Shown: positions 10,044 to 23,725, counted from the stretch's first letter. The stretch: 64,000 nucleotides of DNA from Anaspis maculata (GCA_949128115.1 OX421961.1:83931277-83995276), one strand, 5' to 3'. Numbers and translations are program-made. The notes: generated by a model not told the origin, from the letters alone.

Positions 10044-13000
10044 TAGTGCAAGCGGTACACCAGGATTATCAAAAAAACGTGGCATTTGATGATACAAGCA
10101 AGCCACTTTGCATATTTGTTGTCTATACCCATTAGAAAAATTTGACCCGCAGTTCCTAAAAATTCATCCCTTAGGACCCGAGATTTGGGGAGGGGGAGGG
10201 AATACTATAAAAAAATACCAAACTTTTTCATCCAAACCTGCTGAGGCGTGTTTGGTGTCAAAACTATATAACTCAGACCTCATCGATACAATGACAATGT
10301 CAAAACTCTCGTGCGGTCACCGGAAGTCGAGTTAAATAGTCATCTTTGAAAATTAGAGCTGAAGGTCAAAATTACAAAGTAAGCGTCAATTACCCATATG
10401 TTGGGTATCGATTCTTAGGTTTTCGGGGTCGCTGAAGACGTATGAAATGAAACAAAAACGATTGGGTACACCGTTCGCCCATATGGTCTACCCATGGGCC
10501 CAGAAGTCAGGCAAGCGAGAAAAATCCTACAAATTTTCGAAAATAGAAGTGAAATAATAATGTGAAATAGCTCCAGTCTGTAATTGGTGATGATGCTGTA
10601 TCAGCTGTCCTATGTGAGATTCATGATGTTCACCTGTGAGCTGTCAAAAATCCAAAATGGCGCCCATTTAAAACACTCAGGGGAATGATTTATCGTGATT
10701 TTCTTTAGAAAGCTCCTACGTGTCACTAGCTGAGCACATGTTGTTCATCAGTGAACAACGACTAAGAAAGGTCCTTACACTATTGGTGGTATCTTGCATC
10801 GTTTAAAAGATATCCGCCGCGAAACTGTTTCGGAACCGTTTTTGGACCATAGATTAAATACTTGAATAGGAGGAAAAACTTTGCATGTAGAATTGAAATA
10901 ATCGACCTAAAGATATTTGCTTTGTTTCATGTAGTCATGTTTTATGGTTGAGATTGCGTGATCTGTCATTCCTGGTATATGGAGGGTCATAAATCCAAGA
11001 TGTCCGCCGCTGTAGGGTTATTCAGAAAATTTCATGCTAACTGTGTCCAAAAGCGGAGGGGGGGGGCGGAAAAACTCAAACATGGAAGGTCTACAAACGA
11101 TAGGTTGATGCATTTGATCCAAAGTGCAAAATATCGAAAATACAAAAGATCCAAACCGCAAAATATCTAAATTAAGTACAAAAGATTCAAAGTACAAAAA
11201 TCGACAGTACAAAAGAGCTGAAATTCGAAAGATCTATAGCACAATTCGTACAATGTAGAAAATTTCAAAAATATAAATGGTTTTGAGTTTAGGTACTCCC
11301 TTTTCTTCAAATCCATCAATGAGAAAGTTGCTTTTTTTGACTCACCAGTTGAGGAGCTGGCTTCAAACTCAAGTTGCCTCCTCTCCAAACTTATCAAAAG
11401 GAGTTGGTTTTTGACTCAGATTCCTCCTTTCCAGACCCACCAGATAAAAATTGCTCAATGATTCAGGTTTCCTTTATCTTTTCAGACCCTCTAGATATGT
11501 CTAGACTCTAGACATAGTCGTCGACTAAGTCTTGCTTAGTAAGTTTGAACAAAAAGAGTAAACTCGAGTCAAAAAGCAGCTTCTTATTTGGTGGACTTAG
11601 CACAAATGGAGGAAACTCAAGTCAAGAAGCATTTCCTGATCCAGTGGATCTGAAAAGAAGGAGGAAACTTGTGACCCTTTCTATTTTCGGTGGTTTGTAT
11701 TTATATTTTGGACCTACTGTATATTAGACATACTAGATTTACATCTTAGGTACTGTAACCTTTTGTATTTTAAATATTTCGCGTTTTGGATCAAACGCAT
11801 TAGATATTTTCTTAGATTTTTTGTAATTGGATTTTTTTTTCCGCCACTCTATTTCCTCCTGTTTTCTGCAACAGTGCAACATTATTGAATAAAACGGTGG
11901 CAGAGCGAAAGATTTTCTCATTAGTTTTTATCATGTAGGTGTCATTTTTCAATTAAAATTTCACGTAAGTACATTTTTACTTCAGATAGGTAGGTAGATA
12001 GTTGGTATATCTCTCAAATTATTGAAGAAATAAAAATGTGAGGAACTCTTTAGAAATATATAAGTAATGTACAGATGCGGTAGATAATTATTATTTATCG
12101 AAATCCAACAATAAAGTTGGTATGAAATTTTTAAACTTACAGAGGCGGACATCTTGGATTTATGACCCTCCATACATAGACCAGGAATGACAGATCACGC
12201 AATCTAAACTATAAAACATGACTACATATAACAAAATAAATATCTCTAGGTCGGTTATTTCAATTCTACATGCATAGTTTTTCTTACTATTCAAGTATTC
12301 AATCTATTGTCCAAAAACGGTTCCGGAACAGTTTCGCGGCGGATATCTTTCAAACGATGCAAGATACCACCAATAGTGTAAAGAACTTTTTTAGTCGTTG
12401 TTCACTGATGAACAACATGTGCTCAGCTAGTGACACGTAGGAGCTTTCTAAAGAAAATCACGATAAATTATTCCCGTGAGTGTTTTAAATGGGCGCCATT
12501 TTGGATTTTTGACAGCTCACAGGTGGACATCATGAATCTCACATAGAACAGCTGATACAGCATCATCACTAAGTACAAACTGGAGCTATTTCACGATATT
12601 ATTTCACTTCTATTTTCGAAAATTTGTAGGATTTTTCTCGCTTGCCTGACTTCTGGGCCCATGGGTAGACCATATGGGCGAACGGTGTACCCAATGGTTT
12701 TTGTTTCATTTCATACGTCTTCAGCGACCCCGAAAACCTATGAATCGATACCCAACATATGGGTAATTGACGCTCACTTTGTAATTTTGACCTTCAGCTC
12801 TAATTTTCAAAGATGACGACTTAACTCGACTTCCGGTGACCGCACGAGAGTTTTGACTATGTCATTGTATCGAGGAGGTCTAAGTTATATAGTTTTGACA
12901 CCAAACACGCATCAGCAGGTTTGAATGAAAAAGTTTGGTATTTTTTTGAAGTATTCCCTCCCCCTCCCCAAATCTCGGGTCGTAAGGGATGAATTTTTAG

Positions 13001-13102
13001 GAACTGCGGGTCAAATTTTTCTAATGGGTTTAGACAACAAATATGCGAAGTGGCTTGCTTGTATCATCAAATGCCACTTTTTTTTGCGTACCGCTAGCAC
13101 TA
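10044..13102. mobile_element. Large palindromic element P1, 3.06 kb
   Basis: The arms, about 965 bp each (10044-about 11010 and about 12138-13102), are inverted copies with roughly 90% or better visual identity. The termini are TAGTGCAAGCGGTAC and GTACCGCTAGCACTA. The flanking trinucleotide CAA is present on both sides (10041-10043, 13103-13105). A subterminal block with TTTGACCCGCAG and TCCCTTAGG lies about 97 bp in. The 1.1-kb centre holds ACAAAAGATCCAAA-like short repeats (11115-11235). It also holds diverged AACTCAAGT-containing repeats (11330-11670). No transposase ORF is visible. Confidence 0.85.
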
Positions 13103-14259
13103 CAACCTATCTAGAACTCTAGAAAGTTGGGTAGAAAAACCTCTAGGTAGGTGATGGGTAGCGAACATAAGAGTGATAGTGGAGGTTCTAGGTAGTGAAG
13201 ACAAAGAGTCAGAATAGAGCTGTACGCTTCCACAATCAATTTTCTTTCAACGTCTGCGCATATTATTTGCATTAATCCTAAGAAGGTAAAAAGCCTTGCG
13301 GTACATTGAAAAAATAAGGCACATACAGTCAACCCTGAATCGAAATGAAACCCTGACTGGAGACAATATCTTCACGTTACTTGATTTAATCAAGAACCCT
13401 AAAAGTGCTTGTAGGAAAAATTCCAATCATCAGTCGTCTGGTCCTTGATCAGTCTGGCTGACTCGGCTGATCTGTCCGTAGTTTTGGACAAAGAAGACTG
13501 CAGCACTGGACATTTTGACGTAAAGTAGGTATAACTATTTATTTCCAATTTTTGAGTTGTTAGCTATATTTTCAATAATAACAACCAATAACCACTGATT
13601 CAATGTTCTTACATGTACGAGTAGGTACATAACTATACCAAAATGGCGTACCTACCTACTTCGGCGGAAAAACAAATTGAAGATGATGAAATTGCTTACT
13701 AGTTATTAGTGAATGACTGAATGTAATCAGTTGAGTTCAACCTAGGCAAATAATTATAATAGCAATAACCTCGCCAACAACAGGAAATACACATCCTCCA
13801 AAATCCTCGGGCACATGACGTTATATTTTATGGTACGGTATTTTGTTTACAAGTAGCGAATAGCCCACACAATCACCAATCTAGAAAAAATATTGAGTTT
13901 TGTAGCTGAAAAAATCTAACAGTAGTTGAAAAAATCTAACATTCACTTTTGCGACTCCCTTCAATGGTAGGGAGGGTATTGTGATCGTGTTGAATTTTTT
14001 TTTAATCTCTCACGGTAACTGTCGAGAGCTTCATCTGTCAAACGGAAGTGTCTCTGTCAAAAAATAATAAAAGCTATATCTCATGGAACTTGACTTGCAA
14101 GATGTCATTTTGAAGCCCTTGAATTCAAAACAGTTAAAAGTATCTCTCCATTTGTCATCTACCAAAAATTAAAAACGTCATTGTTAGAAACTTTGAAATT
14201 CATGAAGTTAGGTAACTACCTGATGAATTCGAAGCAAATTCGACAGGAAGCAACATAAA
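13103..14259. other. Intergenic, nothing recognised
   Basis: Only a short direct repeat, GTTGAAAAAATCTAAC in two diverged copies at about 13900-13940, was noticed. Confidence 0.4.
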
Positions 14260-14386
14260 AGCTGTATTACACTACACAGTTTCTTGTTCAATTTCTTTAA
14301 CAAACTATCAATTGAACAATCAAGTTCATTGTTTTTTGACACTATTTGCGCATATTGTTCAAGAAATTGTGTAGTGTAATAAAGCT
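14260..14386. repeat. Foldback MITE, about 127 bp
   Basis: The ends are inverted: AGCTGTATTACACTACACA on the left and TGTGTAGTGTAATAAAGCT on the right. Pairing continues through TTTCTTG..CAAT. Non-coding. Confidence 0.7.
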
Positions 14387-14421
14387 ATAATGAAAGAATA
14401 AAATTCAGCCTGCAGTCAGAG

Positions 14422-14890
14422 TTTTCCACCATTCCTCAGTCGGGCGCTATGAATTTCGGAGACGGCTGTTCGCACGACTTTTGGTCGGGACTTTCGGCGC
14501 TTGTTGCTAAAATGATCGACTTTTTTCGGGAAACTGATTTATATCGGATATGGGTAGATGACATTTGGCGTAGCGTAAGCCCCTTTTCAAATGCGACAGG
14601 GTTTTGGTTGTTCGGCGGTAATCTTTTTCAGAAGGAAACTTGCACATTTCTTAAATCCAAAGCAACTGCAGTGCAAACTTCGACTTGTGATAAGCCCCAC
14701 AAATTATTCATTGTATAGGTGTATAGACATGCTGCGAATCATAGTTGGAAAAAATACTGGATAATCGTTGGAGGAAGTATTTCCGAAATTGGACCAACGG
14801 ATTTCGCATTTTCCGCCCTGGAAAAACCGCAATTTTTTAGCTTTTTAACCCGTGAACCGATTTACACTTTTTTTTTCAACAGTACCTAAT
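14422..14890 (+). repeat. Dispersed repeat, copy 1 of 2
   Basis: A direct copy of 18714-19180. Landmarks common to both are TTTTCCA(C/T)CATT, CAGTCGGGCG, TTCGGCGGTAAT/TTCCGGCGGTAAT, GCAGTGCAAACTTCGAC and AGCCCCAC. Copies end near an ACCCGTGAACCGATTT-like motif that recurs at about 15150. Open frames over it are not conserved between copies, so I treat it as a repeat and not a gene. Confidence 0.6.
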
Positions 14891-16372
14891 TGGCTCTGGT
14901 AAATTGTGCATTTTTTTTGTCAAATTTCATAGAAAGAAGAGATTCCTGGAGAGTTTCCAGTTGAAAATGCAAAACCGATCAAACATATCGAGCGGGACCG
15001 GACTCAAATGTCGGATATGAATGACCGACTCCCAGCCGAACATATTCGGAAAAAAGATTGCATTACTTCCAGCGTGCAAGAATTTGCAAAATCGGATATG
15101 CGATTTTAGAGTTTCCCTGACTTAACAAAAAGCATTTCCAGCAACTTTTTTACCCGTGAACCGATTCTCACCAAACAACAACCTTCAAAATAAGCCAAAC
15201 TTACTTGACGACTTTTGCAAGAGGACTAGTTGGAGTAGGTTCCGAAGTTATCCCTGGAAAGTCAAATTCACTAAGGGGTGGGTACACTTTTTTTCTAATG
15301 AGTATGCTGCATTTTTTTAAATCTTGCAATCAAGTTCCAAATTACGGGACGTCTCGAACAAATATTCCCATAGAATTCTGTATAAGGCGGGAAAGTATTG
15401 TGGTGTCACAACAGTTTTTTTATGAGCAATCACTTTATCAGGAAGCTTGTAAGTATCGGGGTAGGTATATGTTCAAGTATATGTGTAGCCTGCTTATCGC
15501 CTATACAGGGTAACTATCTCAAGAGTATCGCATTCCAAGTTCAGGGCGATATATTATTATGGAATCTACTGAAGAACAGGAAAAAATGAAAAAATTACAA
15601 ATATTGGGATTCCGCTGCTCCCTATTATTGTTATTCGAAGTGATTCTGTGGAACATCTTGTGACAAATAATTCAGTGAAAATTATAAACCACTGGGTGTG
15701 CACTGAACTTCTATTTAATATACCAATAAAATAATTCATAGGTAATAATGAATGAATAATAAATAATAATTCATAGGTAGGTAATTCATAACTCTCAAAA
15801 ATTTATTTTCCCTCAAAAACGCCTGCAAAAATTCTGCTTTGGAAACAAAGAAAGTCATGTTGTTCCAAATAATCCAAATTATTTTAGGGACCAATGGAAT
15901 ATTTCAGAGGTATTGTTAAAGAAAACTGGGTATTTATACGAATAATGACTCACCCTGTATCGTTAACAGAAAAGCAATGCGCACACCTACTACTTGATAA
16001 TCTTTACTAATCAGTCTATCACAAACAGGTTCAAAAAATCACTTCAAATAACAAAAAGATATGTGAAGAGCGAAGTCCTTACCCTTAATCCCCCCATATA
16101 TGGAAAAATAAACGTCATTTACTGTTTAAAAGATTCTTCTTGTGTTCTTGAATGGATTCCATATACCGCTCTGAACTCGGAATCGAACTCGAAATCGATA
16201 CTTTTGAAACAGCCTGTATATTCACTGGATTTTTCTGCTTCCAAGCTATGCTTTCTATAAGTGCTGGCTCCGTAGAGTAACTGGCAACGATAATAATTAT
16301 TAGTTCAACTCTTATTATTGAGTACTTCAGCTGCAGCTTGTTTAGTTTTATCACCGGCACTGCACTCAATTC
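14891..16372. other. Intergenic, nothing recognised
   Basis: AT-rich DNA with a low-complexity ATTCATAGGTA stretch at 15720-15790. No supported gene. Confidence 0.4.
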
Positions 16373-16770
16373 GTAGTTACCAGTGGCGTATCTAGGGTAA
16401 ATTGCGCCCAGGGCAAAACATGAAAATTGCGCCCCTGAATTAGTTTTTTTTTCAGAATTCAGGCGGGCCAACGACAAATCGGTCCCTCCTATTAGGCTTT
16501 ATCTGGATCAGATGAAAAAGTCGAAAGTTGATCGTCTGTTTGAATGTATTGGTTTTGGTAATTTCCCTTTTTCTCTTTCCCATTTCGCTTGTCAATTATT
16601 GCTCACAAGAATTATGCCCAACAGTTCAAATATCTACATTATTTCATTTTTTCATTTCTTATTTTTTACATTTTTATCTTTTATTTCCTCTCATTTGCGC
16701 CCTGAGGATCAAAGTGCGCCCATGGCACGTGCCCCATTTGCCCCCCCGTAGATACGCCTCTGGTAGTTAC
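16373..16770. mobile_element. hAT-type MITE with 8-bp target duplication
   Basis: The element spans 16381-16762 (382 bp). Its inverted ends are CAGTGGCGTATCTA and TAGATACGCCTCTG. It is flanked on each side by the identical octamer GTAGTTAC (16373-16380, 16763-16770). An 8-bp duplication and CAGTGGCGTA-like ends are typical of hAT transposons. There is no transposase, so it is non-autonomous. Confidence 0.88.
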
Positions 16771-18713
16771 TTTCATCGGGTCAAAAAAAGAATGGAAAGT
16801 TTAAACGTGTATAACTGGGCAACTGCATCACTTCCTCATTGACCGAAATTAATTAAAGGTACTGGAACGAAAATTGCGTCACACATATCTAAGACAGTAG
16901 TGGCATATCGCTATCGATTTCTTCACAATCGCGAACTTAGCTACACGTTGTGTTCTGTAACACGTTTTCGCTGATGCAGTCTTGAATGCTCGCAATTTGC
17001 AGAATATAAAATTCATAGATACCTACATAATATCTACCGATTGATGAAAAGCACCTTTTGCACCTTCATATTCATTTATGAGTAGAATATCCTGAATATC
17101 CTAACTGAATACGCTTCCCAAAACAGCCTCGGAAGAGAAGTACTGTCCTTGAAAGAAATTGATGAAAAGAAGCTGTCGTGACGCGTCATTGAACTCTCCG
17201 TGTCGCCTAGTTTTTCCCACTATTAGCTGTATCTTCTAGATGCGAACGGTACTCGTATTTTACGCATAGGCAATAAGGTTAACTTCAAAGTGTATTAAAA
17301 ATAGATTATAGTTTTGACCTTGGATTTTACAAATAATCTAAAAAGGTAGGTAAGTATAGGAAACGGTTATTATTTTTCTCTAATGATTCAACTGCGCTCT
17401 ACCTACTGAACTGCCTACTCACAATACTCACACAGGAATATGTATGTGTGTGTATCTATTGAAAATTCCGTTCATATACTCCAAGCAGACCATGCCACAG
17501 GCTGGATGTTTTAAATCTTATGCTTGCCCTCGACTTATACGTACCATTCATAATGCAGGCAATAGAGTTAATATGATAACTGTATAACAGCTTGTCGTTT
17601 TGTTGATAGAAGATCAGTTGTTGTGGAGACCAAAATATAGTTTTCCTACGACATCAATATTATCTCATTTGTTGTTGTACAATACACTTAGTAGGTACTG
17701 TACTAGGTACTATTCCCGGCGACGGAGAGTATATTCCCAGGTATGAGGTAAGTTTCTGTTCAAAGCGTCCTCTTTTGATCTTTTTTTTCATAAATTATTG
17801 TTTTTCAAAGTTCTATCTATGTATATACTTATTCATATCATCAGATATATACTTATAAAGTGTCCCACGCTCATAGTGCTCCCTCATTAATTTTCGGAGA
17901 TGTCAAAAGAATGGAAGACCGAAGTCTTTCAGAAACTTGATCGATTTTTCTGAGAAAAATTAAATTTGTGAGCGATATATTATAGTACGTTCATAAGTGC
18001 AAAAAATCAGCCAAAATTTGCACTTCGTAACACGAAGATAAAACTTTGCACACACTCCACCTGGGCCTATGAGCCATCTCAATAGTCGGCAACATCTGAT
18101 CTGCCCCTAATGGCGGAGGAATATTAAAGAAGCAAGAACTCCTACCCACCCAATATTTAAAGGCTTTTAGTTATCATAAAGGATTCGTATGACTCCACTG
18201 TGGTTCTTGATAGGTCCAGGTCATTCTTCACGCACTCGAAAAAAAAATCAGTAGATCAGAAAAAAGGTATAATTTTTTATTCACACAATAAAATAAAGAA
18301 TTGGCATGTTTAGCGCTGTTATCGATTAATTCTCATCAGGTAAATTCATTTATGGAGTCGGAATTTAAATACTGATAGTGAAGAATGGCATGCTAAGAAA
18401 TTACCTATTTTAATTGTCTGATTCAATGTTAATTTTCACAATGTTCCTAATCGATATGAATGATGATCTGATCAGCAATGGATAGCTTGGAGAGTTTTCG
18501 ATTTTAGCGGACCTCAAAAAGTATTATAAAACCTCAAAAATCAACATTTCTTCCAAGAAGCCGCTTGGGATCGTGTTTGGTCGCCGATTTCCTTATGGCA
18601 CTTGTCACAGTGGTCTTCGACCTTGCACTTTGTGATACCCAGATGTCACTTTACATATACTACTTGACAGGGAGCAACACTGCAAAAGAATCAAATCAAG
18701 TCTTTAGTTGCAG
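16771..18713. other. Intergenic, nothing recognised
   Basis: AT-rich with GTAGGTA runs. No supported exon, RNA gene or repeat pair. Confidence 0.4.
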
Positions 18714-19190
18714 TTTTCCATCATTTTCCAGTCGGGCGTTACAAACTTTAAAAATTTCTCCTGGCCGTTGCCACGAGTGTTTTGACCAGGACGACTCGCT
18801 TTTGATGCAGGACTCCACTAAAAAATTCGTTCCTGCTCGGGAATCGACTTTTTTTTCGAAAAATTCTAAATGATATCGAAAGTAGATTGGATTGGGCGTC
18901 GATTGGCCTATTTTCAAAAGCGACACGGTTCCGGTCGAGGTTCCGGTTTTCCGGCGGTAATTTTTTCAAAATGAAATTTGCACATTCCGTGAATTTAAAA
19001 AAACTGCAGTGCAAACTTCGACATGCGGTGAGCCCCACGAAATATCTATTTTAGCAGCTGACATGCTGGGAATGAAAGTTGGAGAAAAGATTGAATTAAT
19101 TTTTGGAGGAAAAACTTTTAAAATCGGAACCACAACTTTTTATTCCGTGAACAGATTTTCACCATTTTTTTTTCAACAAGAGAGAACTTG
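18714..19190 (+). repeat. Dispersed repeat, copy 2 of 2
   Basis: Partner of 14422-14890 in the same orientation. The two 102/96-codon open frames on opposite strands here are not preserved in the partner, which argues against coding function. Confidence 0.6.
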
Positions 19191-19815
19191 TTCTTGAATA
19201 TTTTCCAATTGTTTTTACAGCCAGCTCCGTTATTTACTGTTGACGTGTGTAAACATCCTGTGAAACACAAATAAAGAAGTATGAAGTCTGTATACCCAGC
19301 TGCAGACTTCTTCTTGCATTTTGGCTGTACATACCTATCTCTGGAGCTTTGGCTGAACTAAGTTTAGCCAAGCTAAGCAAAGCTGGCAGGTATAATAGCT
19401 TCTCCGATGCTTCAAGCTCAACAGTTCTTTGAGTGCTTCTTTTTCAGTGCCCCAAGTCAAGATTTTTGTTTCACAATATCGCAAAAACAACTTAACATGT
19501 CCTGAAAATTGATTAGCAGTAATCTGCTTTTAGTCATGTCGTAGAGTTGTCTTTTTAAAGTCAAATTATTGTATTATGATTTTACAAAATAACTTACACT
19601 TCCAGAAGCTTGAAATCTAACTCTCTCATTCTGTCTCAAGAACTAATAGTCCAGGAGACAGTGGATATTTTTTGCACTAATTCCCGTCTAATAGGATTGT
19701 TAGTGATACTAACCATATATTCCCGAGTCTGACAAACATTTTCCTGTGCATGGTTTCATGGGTGAAAATTAAAAGGAGATAATTAATTATCCCAGTTATG
19801 AATCTTTTAAATGTA
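19191..19815. other. Intergenic, nothing recognised
   Basis: No recognised features. Confidence 0.4.
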
Positions 19816-19940
19816 CTGTTGCGGCCTTTTTAAAGTGGACGACAGTTGACAGATTTTTCAGGATTTTGGCCTGATGATCGTCGCATGACAGCAAGCCAAC
19901 TCGTTGACAATTGTCGTTCACTTTATAATGGCCGCAACCG
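19816..19940. repeat. MITE, GTTGCGGCC family, copy 1
   Basis: 125 bp with inverted ends C(T)GTTGCGGCC...GGCCGCAACCG and inner inverted AAGTGGACGAC/GTCGTTCACTT. It matches the copy at 58172-58289. No clear target duplication here. Confidence 0.75.
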
Positions 19941-20369
19941 TTAAAAGAAATAGACCATTTCCACATGACGTCACACGCACGTGTCGAACGGCTGATTCGG
20001 GGCAACGTCAACATGATGTCAACTATACGTGCCAGTTTGTCAAAACTTTTGTGACACCAGTGACTTTCACACCGACACCGACTGACAGATTGACATACTA
20101 CCATTCTGACTGATGCACATGACTGACGTTCCATTCACACTTGAAAAAAATCGGTTGAGTCACCCCAAAACTTTCCCGGCACGTAGCAAGGAACGAATTG
20201 GAATTTTTGGAGTTGGAATTTTTGAGAAAGATTGAAACAAGTTTTGAAGCAGTGAGCGCAGCGCAATAATAACTGAACAAAAAAAAATGTTCAAGAAAAA
20301 TGTGATTTTACGCAAAAATTCGATCCCGCAGCAGGAAAGGACCTCCGAGTTGAGTCCTGCACCAACTCT
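19941..20369. other. Possible remnant of TGACGTCA-ended element
   Basis: ACCATTTCCACATGACGTCAC at about 19954-19974 resembles the terminus at 4551-4569. The matching opposite end was not found. Confidence 0.35.
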
Positions 20370-20676
20370 GACCTCGTCGGCCTCTGCCAAAAAAATTCTT
20401 TTCCAAGTGTAAAGAACGAAACGGACTCCAGGACAATTCTGCCAACATTTCCAGTAGACTCGTAAGCTTCTTTCATGCACACACATGACGATACTTAATG
20501 GTCGTTTTGTGAAAGTTCTTGCATCTTCAAACTTTGGAGGGCCTCATCGGCCCTCAAAGGGACGAGATTTTGAGTGCTGCGGGTCAAAAAACTTATGAAC
20601 TGGTACAAAGTTCGTTAATGCCAAATTTCGTTGCCCTACTCCAAATGCAGTTTCCTTTCGCATACCGCGTCCACTA
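20370..20676. mobile_element. Diverged right arm of a P3-type palindromic element
   Basis: Aligns with about 55260-55563. It shares AGACTCGTAAGCTTC, GTGAAAGTTCTTGCATCTT, GTGCTGCGGGTCAAA and the terminus ATACCGCGTCCACTA at 20676. The left arm is missing or too diverged. Confidence 0.65.
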
Positions 20677-23280
20677 AAATTATAATAAACGGATCATGCC
20701 ACAGGTACGATCAGTTGTCAGTTGTGTTGCAATGGAGTGCTATCTTCCTGAACAGTTGTAAATCATGTGATTTCAACACCCATAGGTCAAGAACCACATA
20801 AGAAGGTCGAAAAGAAACCACACTGTTGCTGCCTGGCTAAGTGTGATTAGATGTAGGAAGAACACACGTTTGGCAAAAAACTACCGTTATTATTACAAAG
20901 AGCTCACCATACCCGGCGTTCGCTCTAAAACCTGAAAATACATAATGGATCGGAAGCGTGACGTGAATACAGTAAGCTAATACCCCATGAGTTAATTTAA
21001 AGCCTCTCTGCATCATGGTCATGGTGTACCTGTGTGCAGCTAGTAAGTGCATGGTGCCTTCCTTGGGTCATATCTCGAAGAGAGGTATAGATATTACAGG
21101 TACCTATAGCCATGCAGCAGCACACAAGTTTCTCTGCAAAATGTAAGTCAACGGTCGCAGGAAATGACACAGGAAGTTTCAAGGATATCAAGACGGCGAC
21201 TGCTGCCTGCTGCCCCTGCTGTCGGTGCTGCTGCTCTTGTCGTTGTTGCCAGTCTCTTTTGTATTCGTTGGATAACAACAATTGTTATTATTGTATAGTA
21301 AACTCAGAATTGATATAAAACTTTATGGAGTCATAAAGTAGCGTGCCTCTGCGCGTCCTTCATAATGACATCGTGGAGTTTTATCATAGGTATTGCCATA
21401 CCATGCAAGCTTACTATACATACCTATGATACCTACTCGTGTTGCAGAAAAAATCAAAGAAATCGGGGAAAAAATCTTGTTCTTCAATTAAAATGCATGC
21501 AGTGGTGAATCGGGCCCTTATGGTATAACTTCACTGTTTACTGTCGTGATTCAACAAATAATCTGTATAAACTTTGGTTTAACAATGGACACTTTCAGAT
21601 ACTAAAAGCGGTGTCAAAAAGGGGCATATTGTTAAATCGCTTTTCAACTAATACTTAGAAACAATTTACCGCTACCCTGGTAAGCAAACGTCAGTCACGA
21701 AGTGTTACTTGTCAAACATTTCTATTTTGAGCGGCAATAATTTCGAATTTCCGAGCAATTATCAGGGCAAAGTAGATAAAATAGTATATTATACTAGTTT
21801 ATTCAATCCTATTAAATAATGCACGCATTATCACGCGAATACATGCCTGCATTTCTCAATAAGACTGGATAAAGCATAGTATTCTACTCACGGGTAATAG
21901 CTATTACTCATTCGGATGCTTTACGACACTCGCCAAGGCTCGTGTCGGCAAACTGCATCCTCATAAGTAAGAAGCAATCATTACCCGCTTGTTGAATAAT
22001 ATATTATTATCGTATCATCACTTATTATGATCGCTTTATGTTGAACCTTTGTCAATAATTATTAGGAACATACCTTAGTTACTCATAATACGTTAGATAC
22101 AATAGTTTCCCCCTGCACCTTGCACGCTTGTTCTCGCCTCGCCACCCGCAACACAGCCGATATTCTTTTTCATAATATACTCTTGAATTGTCTGGCAGCA
22201 AATCCAACCTTGCACTATCTGCTACCTCCAAAATATTTACAGGAACATCAAAATTTTCCATGATAAATCTAAAAAATGCAAGAACTGACTTTTCTCTTTG
22301 AAAACTGTCGAATTTTTGTTATCATAGGAAATAATGAGTACCTATATGATTGTTGATTTCTTTTTGCATCGCCATTCGCCACGCATGATGATGATGCAGC
22401 TTTTGACTAAACTGAAATACAATTTGATTCAGTCAATTCTGTAATGATACGATGAAGCTGTCGCCTCGTCACCTGACAACGTCCTCGTTTATTATAAATC
22501 GCATAATATTCTTGTTAAATTAATAGCTAATTACCCGTTACCCATCAGGTGGGGTGTGACATACTCAAGCTGTTTTCAAACTGGCGCCATTTTTTGCTGT
22601 TGCCTGTTTACAATCACGGTGTGATAATTAATGAGAACTTTATCTGAAAACTTCTACAGGCACTCTGCACATTTTGAATATCCCGCCCGTTTCAGCACCT
22701 TCATGCGGGCAGTTGCGAACATATGTGTAAGGAAAATTGTTAACACTGAAGTTTATGAATTGTTGAAATTGACATGCAGGTGGTGTGATTATTCAATTCA
22801 AATGGAAATGCTGTTATGGAAACTGATATCTTCCTGCAGGAAATGTAAAAAAATCGTTACTTTTGGCGCTGAAGCAAATCCGCAGAGTGCCTATAGGCCC
22901 TGAAAACTGTTTGTCACACTCCACCTGGGTTACAAAGTCACAATTGTTTTTAGGTACAAGGTATATTTTGATTTTTATTTGTGAATAATTTTCAAATTTT
23001 TTTGATATTCTCGGTGAAACGGTTCAACCCCAACCACAACAGCAAAACAATGAGTATGCAAGGTGACAAACATGTCCTAATAATCGAGATAGAATAACAA
23101 AATACCATTGTCAACATTGTGATCGCTATATATTTGCCTGGAATATTTCAATTTTTCAGAATAGGAAATTGGCATCCTAGTAGTTAGGTATTTGCTTTTT
23201 TTGTTAAAAGCATTTTTGTTCGTTTGTGCAATAATCATATGTTTAATTTTCTTTTGTTTTCTCATAGAATAAATTCCTTT
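20677..23280. other. Intergenic with CTG-rich patch and one dispersed repeat
   Basis: A CTG/CTGC-rich compositional patch lies at about 21190-21255. A dispersed repeat at about 21800-21905 (listed separately) is present. No gene is supported. Confidence 0.4.
21800..21905 (+). repeat. Dispersed repeat X, copy 1
   Basis: Matches 49668-49770 in the same orientation, sharing ACATGCCTGCATTT, CAATAAGACTGGATAAAGC and ATAGTATTCTACTC.CGGGTA. Confidence 0.65.
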
Positions 23281-23289
23281 ATGTGCAAC

Positions 23290-23725
23290 AAACTGTATTG
23301 TTATCGATGTCTATGGATACAGTATTCCTAATTTGGACTGCGTCTGGGACATACCCGACTAACACATGGCTATCTGTTTTCTCCAGAGGCCAGAGGGATC
23401 AAGACCTTTTTGCGAAATCTGTACCACACCACTCACAGTGCAACATACTTATATTGGTCGATTGTCCAAAGTATGAGGAGGATCTTGTGGCATGTGGGGT
23501 TTCCCGAAATCTTGAGGATGCTCCGGTAGACAAGTTTTATGACACACTGACTTTCCTCCGAAGATGTGAACTATTCCTCCTGATTAGGGTGAAGTGGTAG
23601 AGCAGGGGGTGTGATTGTGCACCCATCTGAACTTCGCCCTGAGTTTGATTTTTCATTGTTTATTTTATTCTTATTTTTATTCTCATACTTTAGTCTGGAA
23701 AATCAATAAAGACAGTTTATTAATG
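23290..23725 (+). pseudogene. Non-LTR retrotransposon 3' end remnant
   Basis: The C-terminal tail typical of insect non-LTR polyproteins is readable at about 23283-23600. It has TYPTNTWLSVFSRGQR (a GHTYPTN-like segment), then NILILVDCPKYEEDLVACGV (the conserved 'HIL..CP.YE..R' motif with cysteines), then DTLTFLRRCELFLLI (the usual FLR.T.L terminal helix) and a stop. A G/A-rich to T-rich 3' UTR follows, with CAATAAA at about 23703. The N-terminal bulk, including reverse transcriptase, is absent, as expected for 5' truncation. The first Cys-x2-Cys of the zinc knuckle is not visible. Confidence 0.62.
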
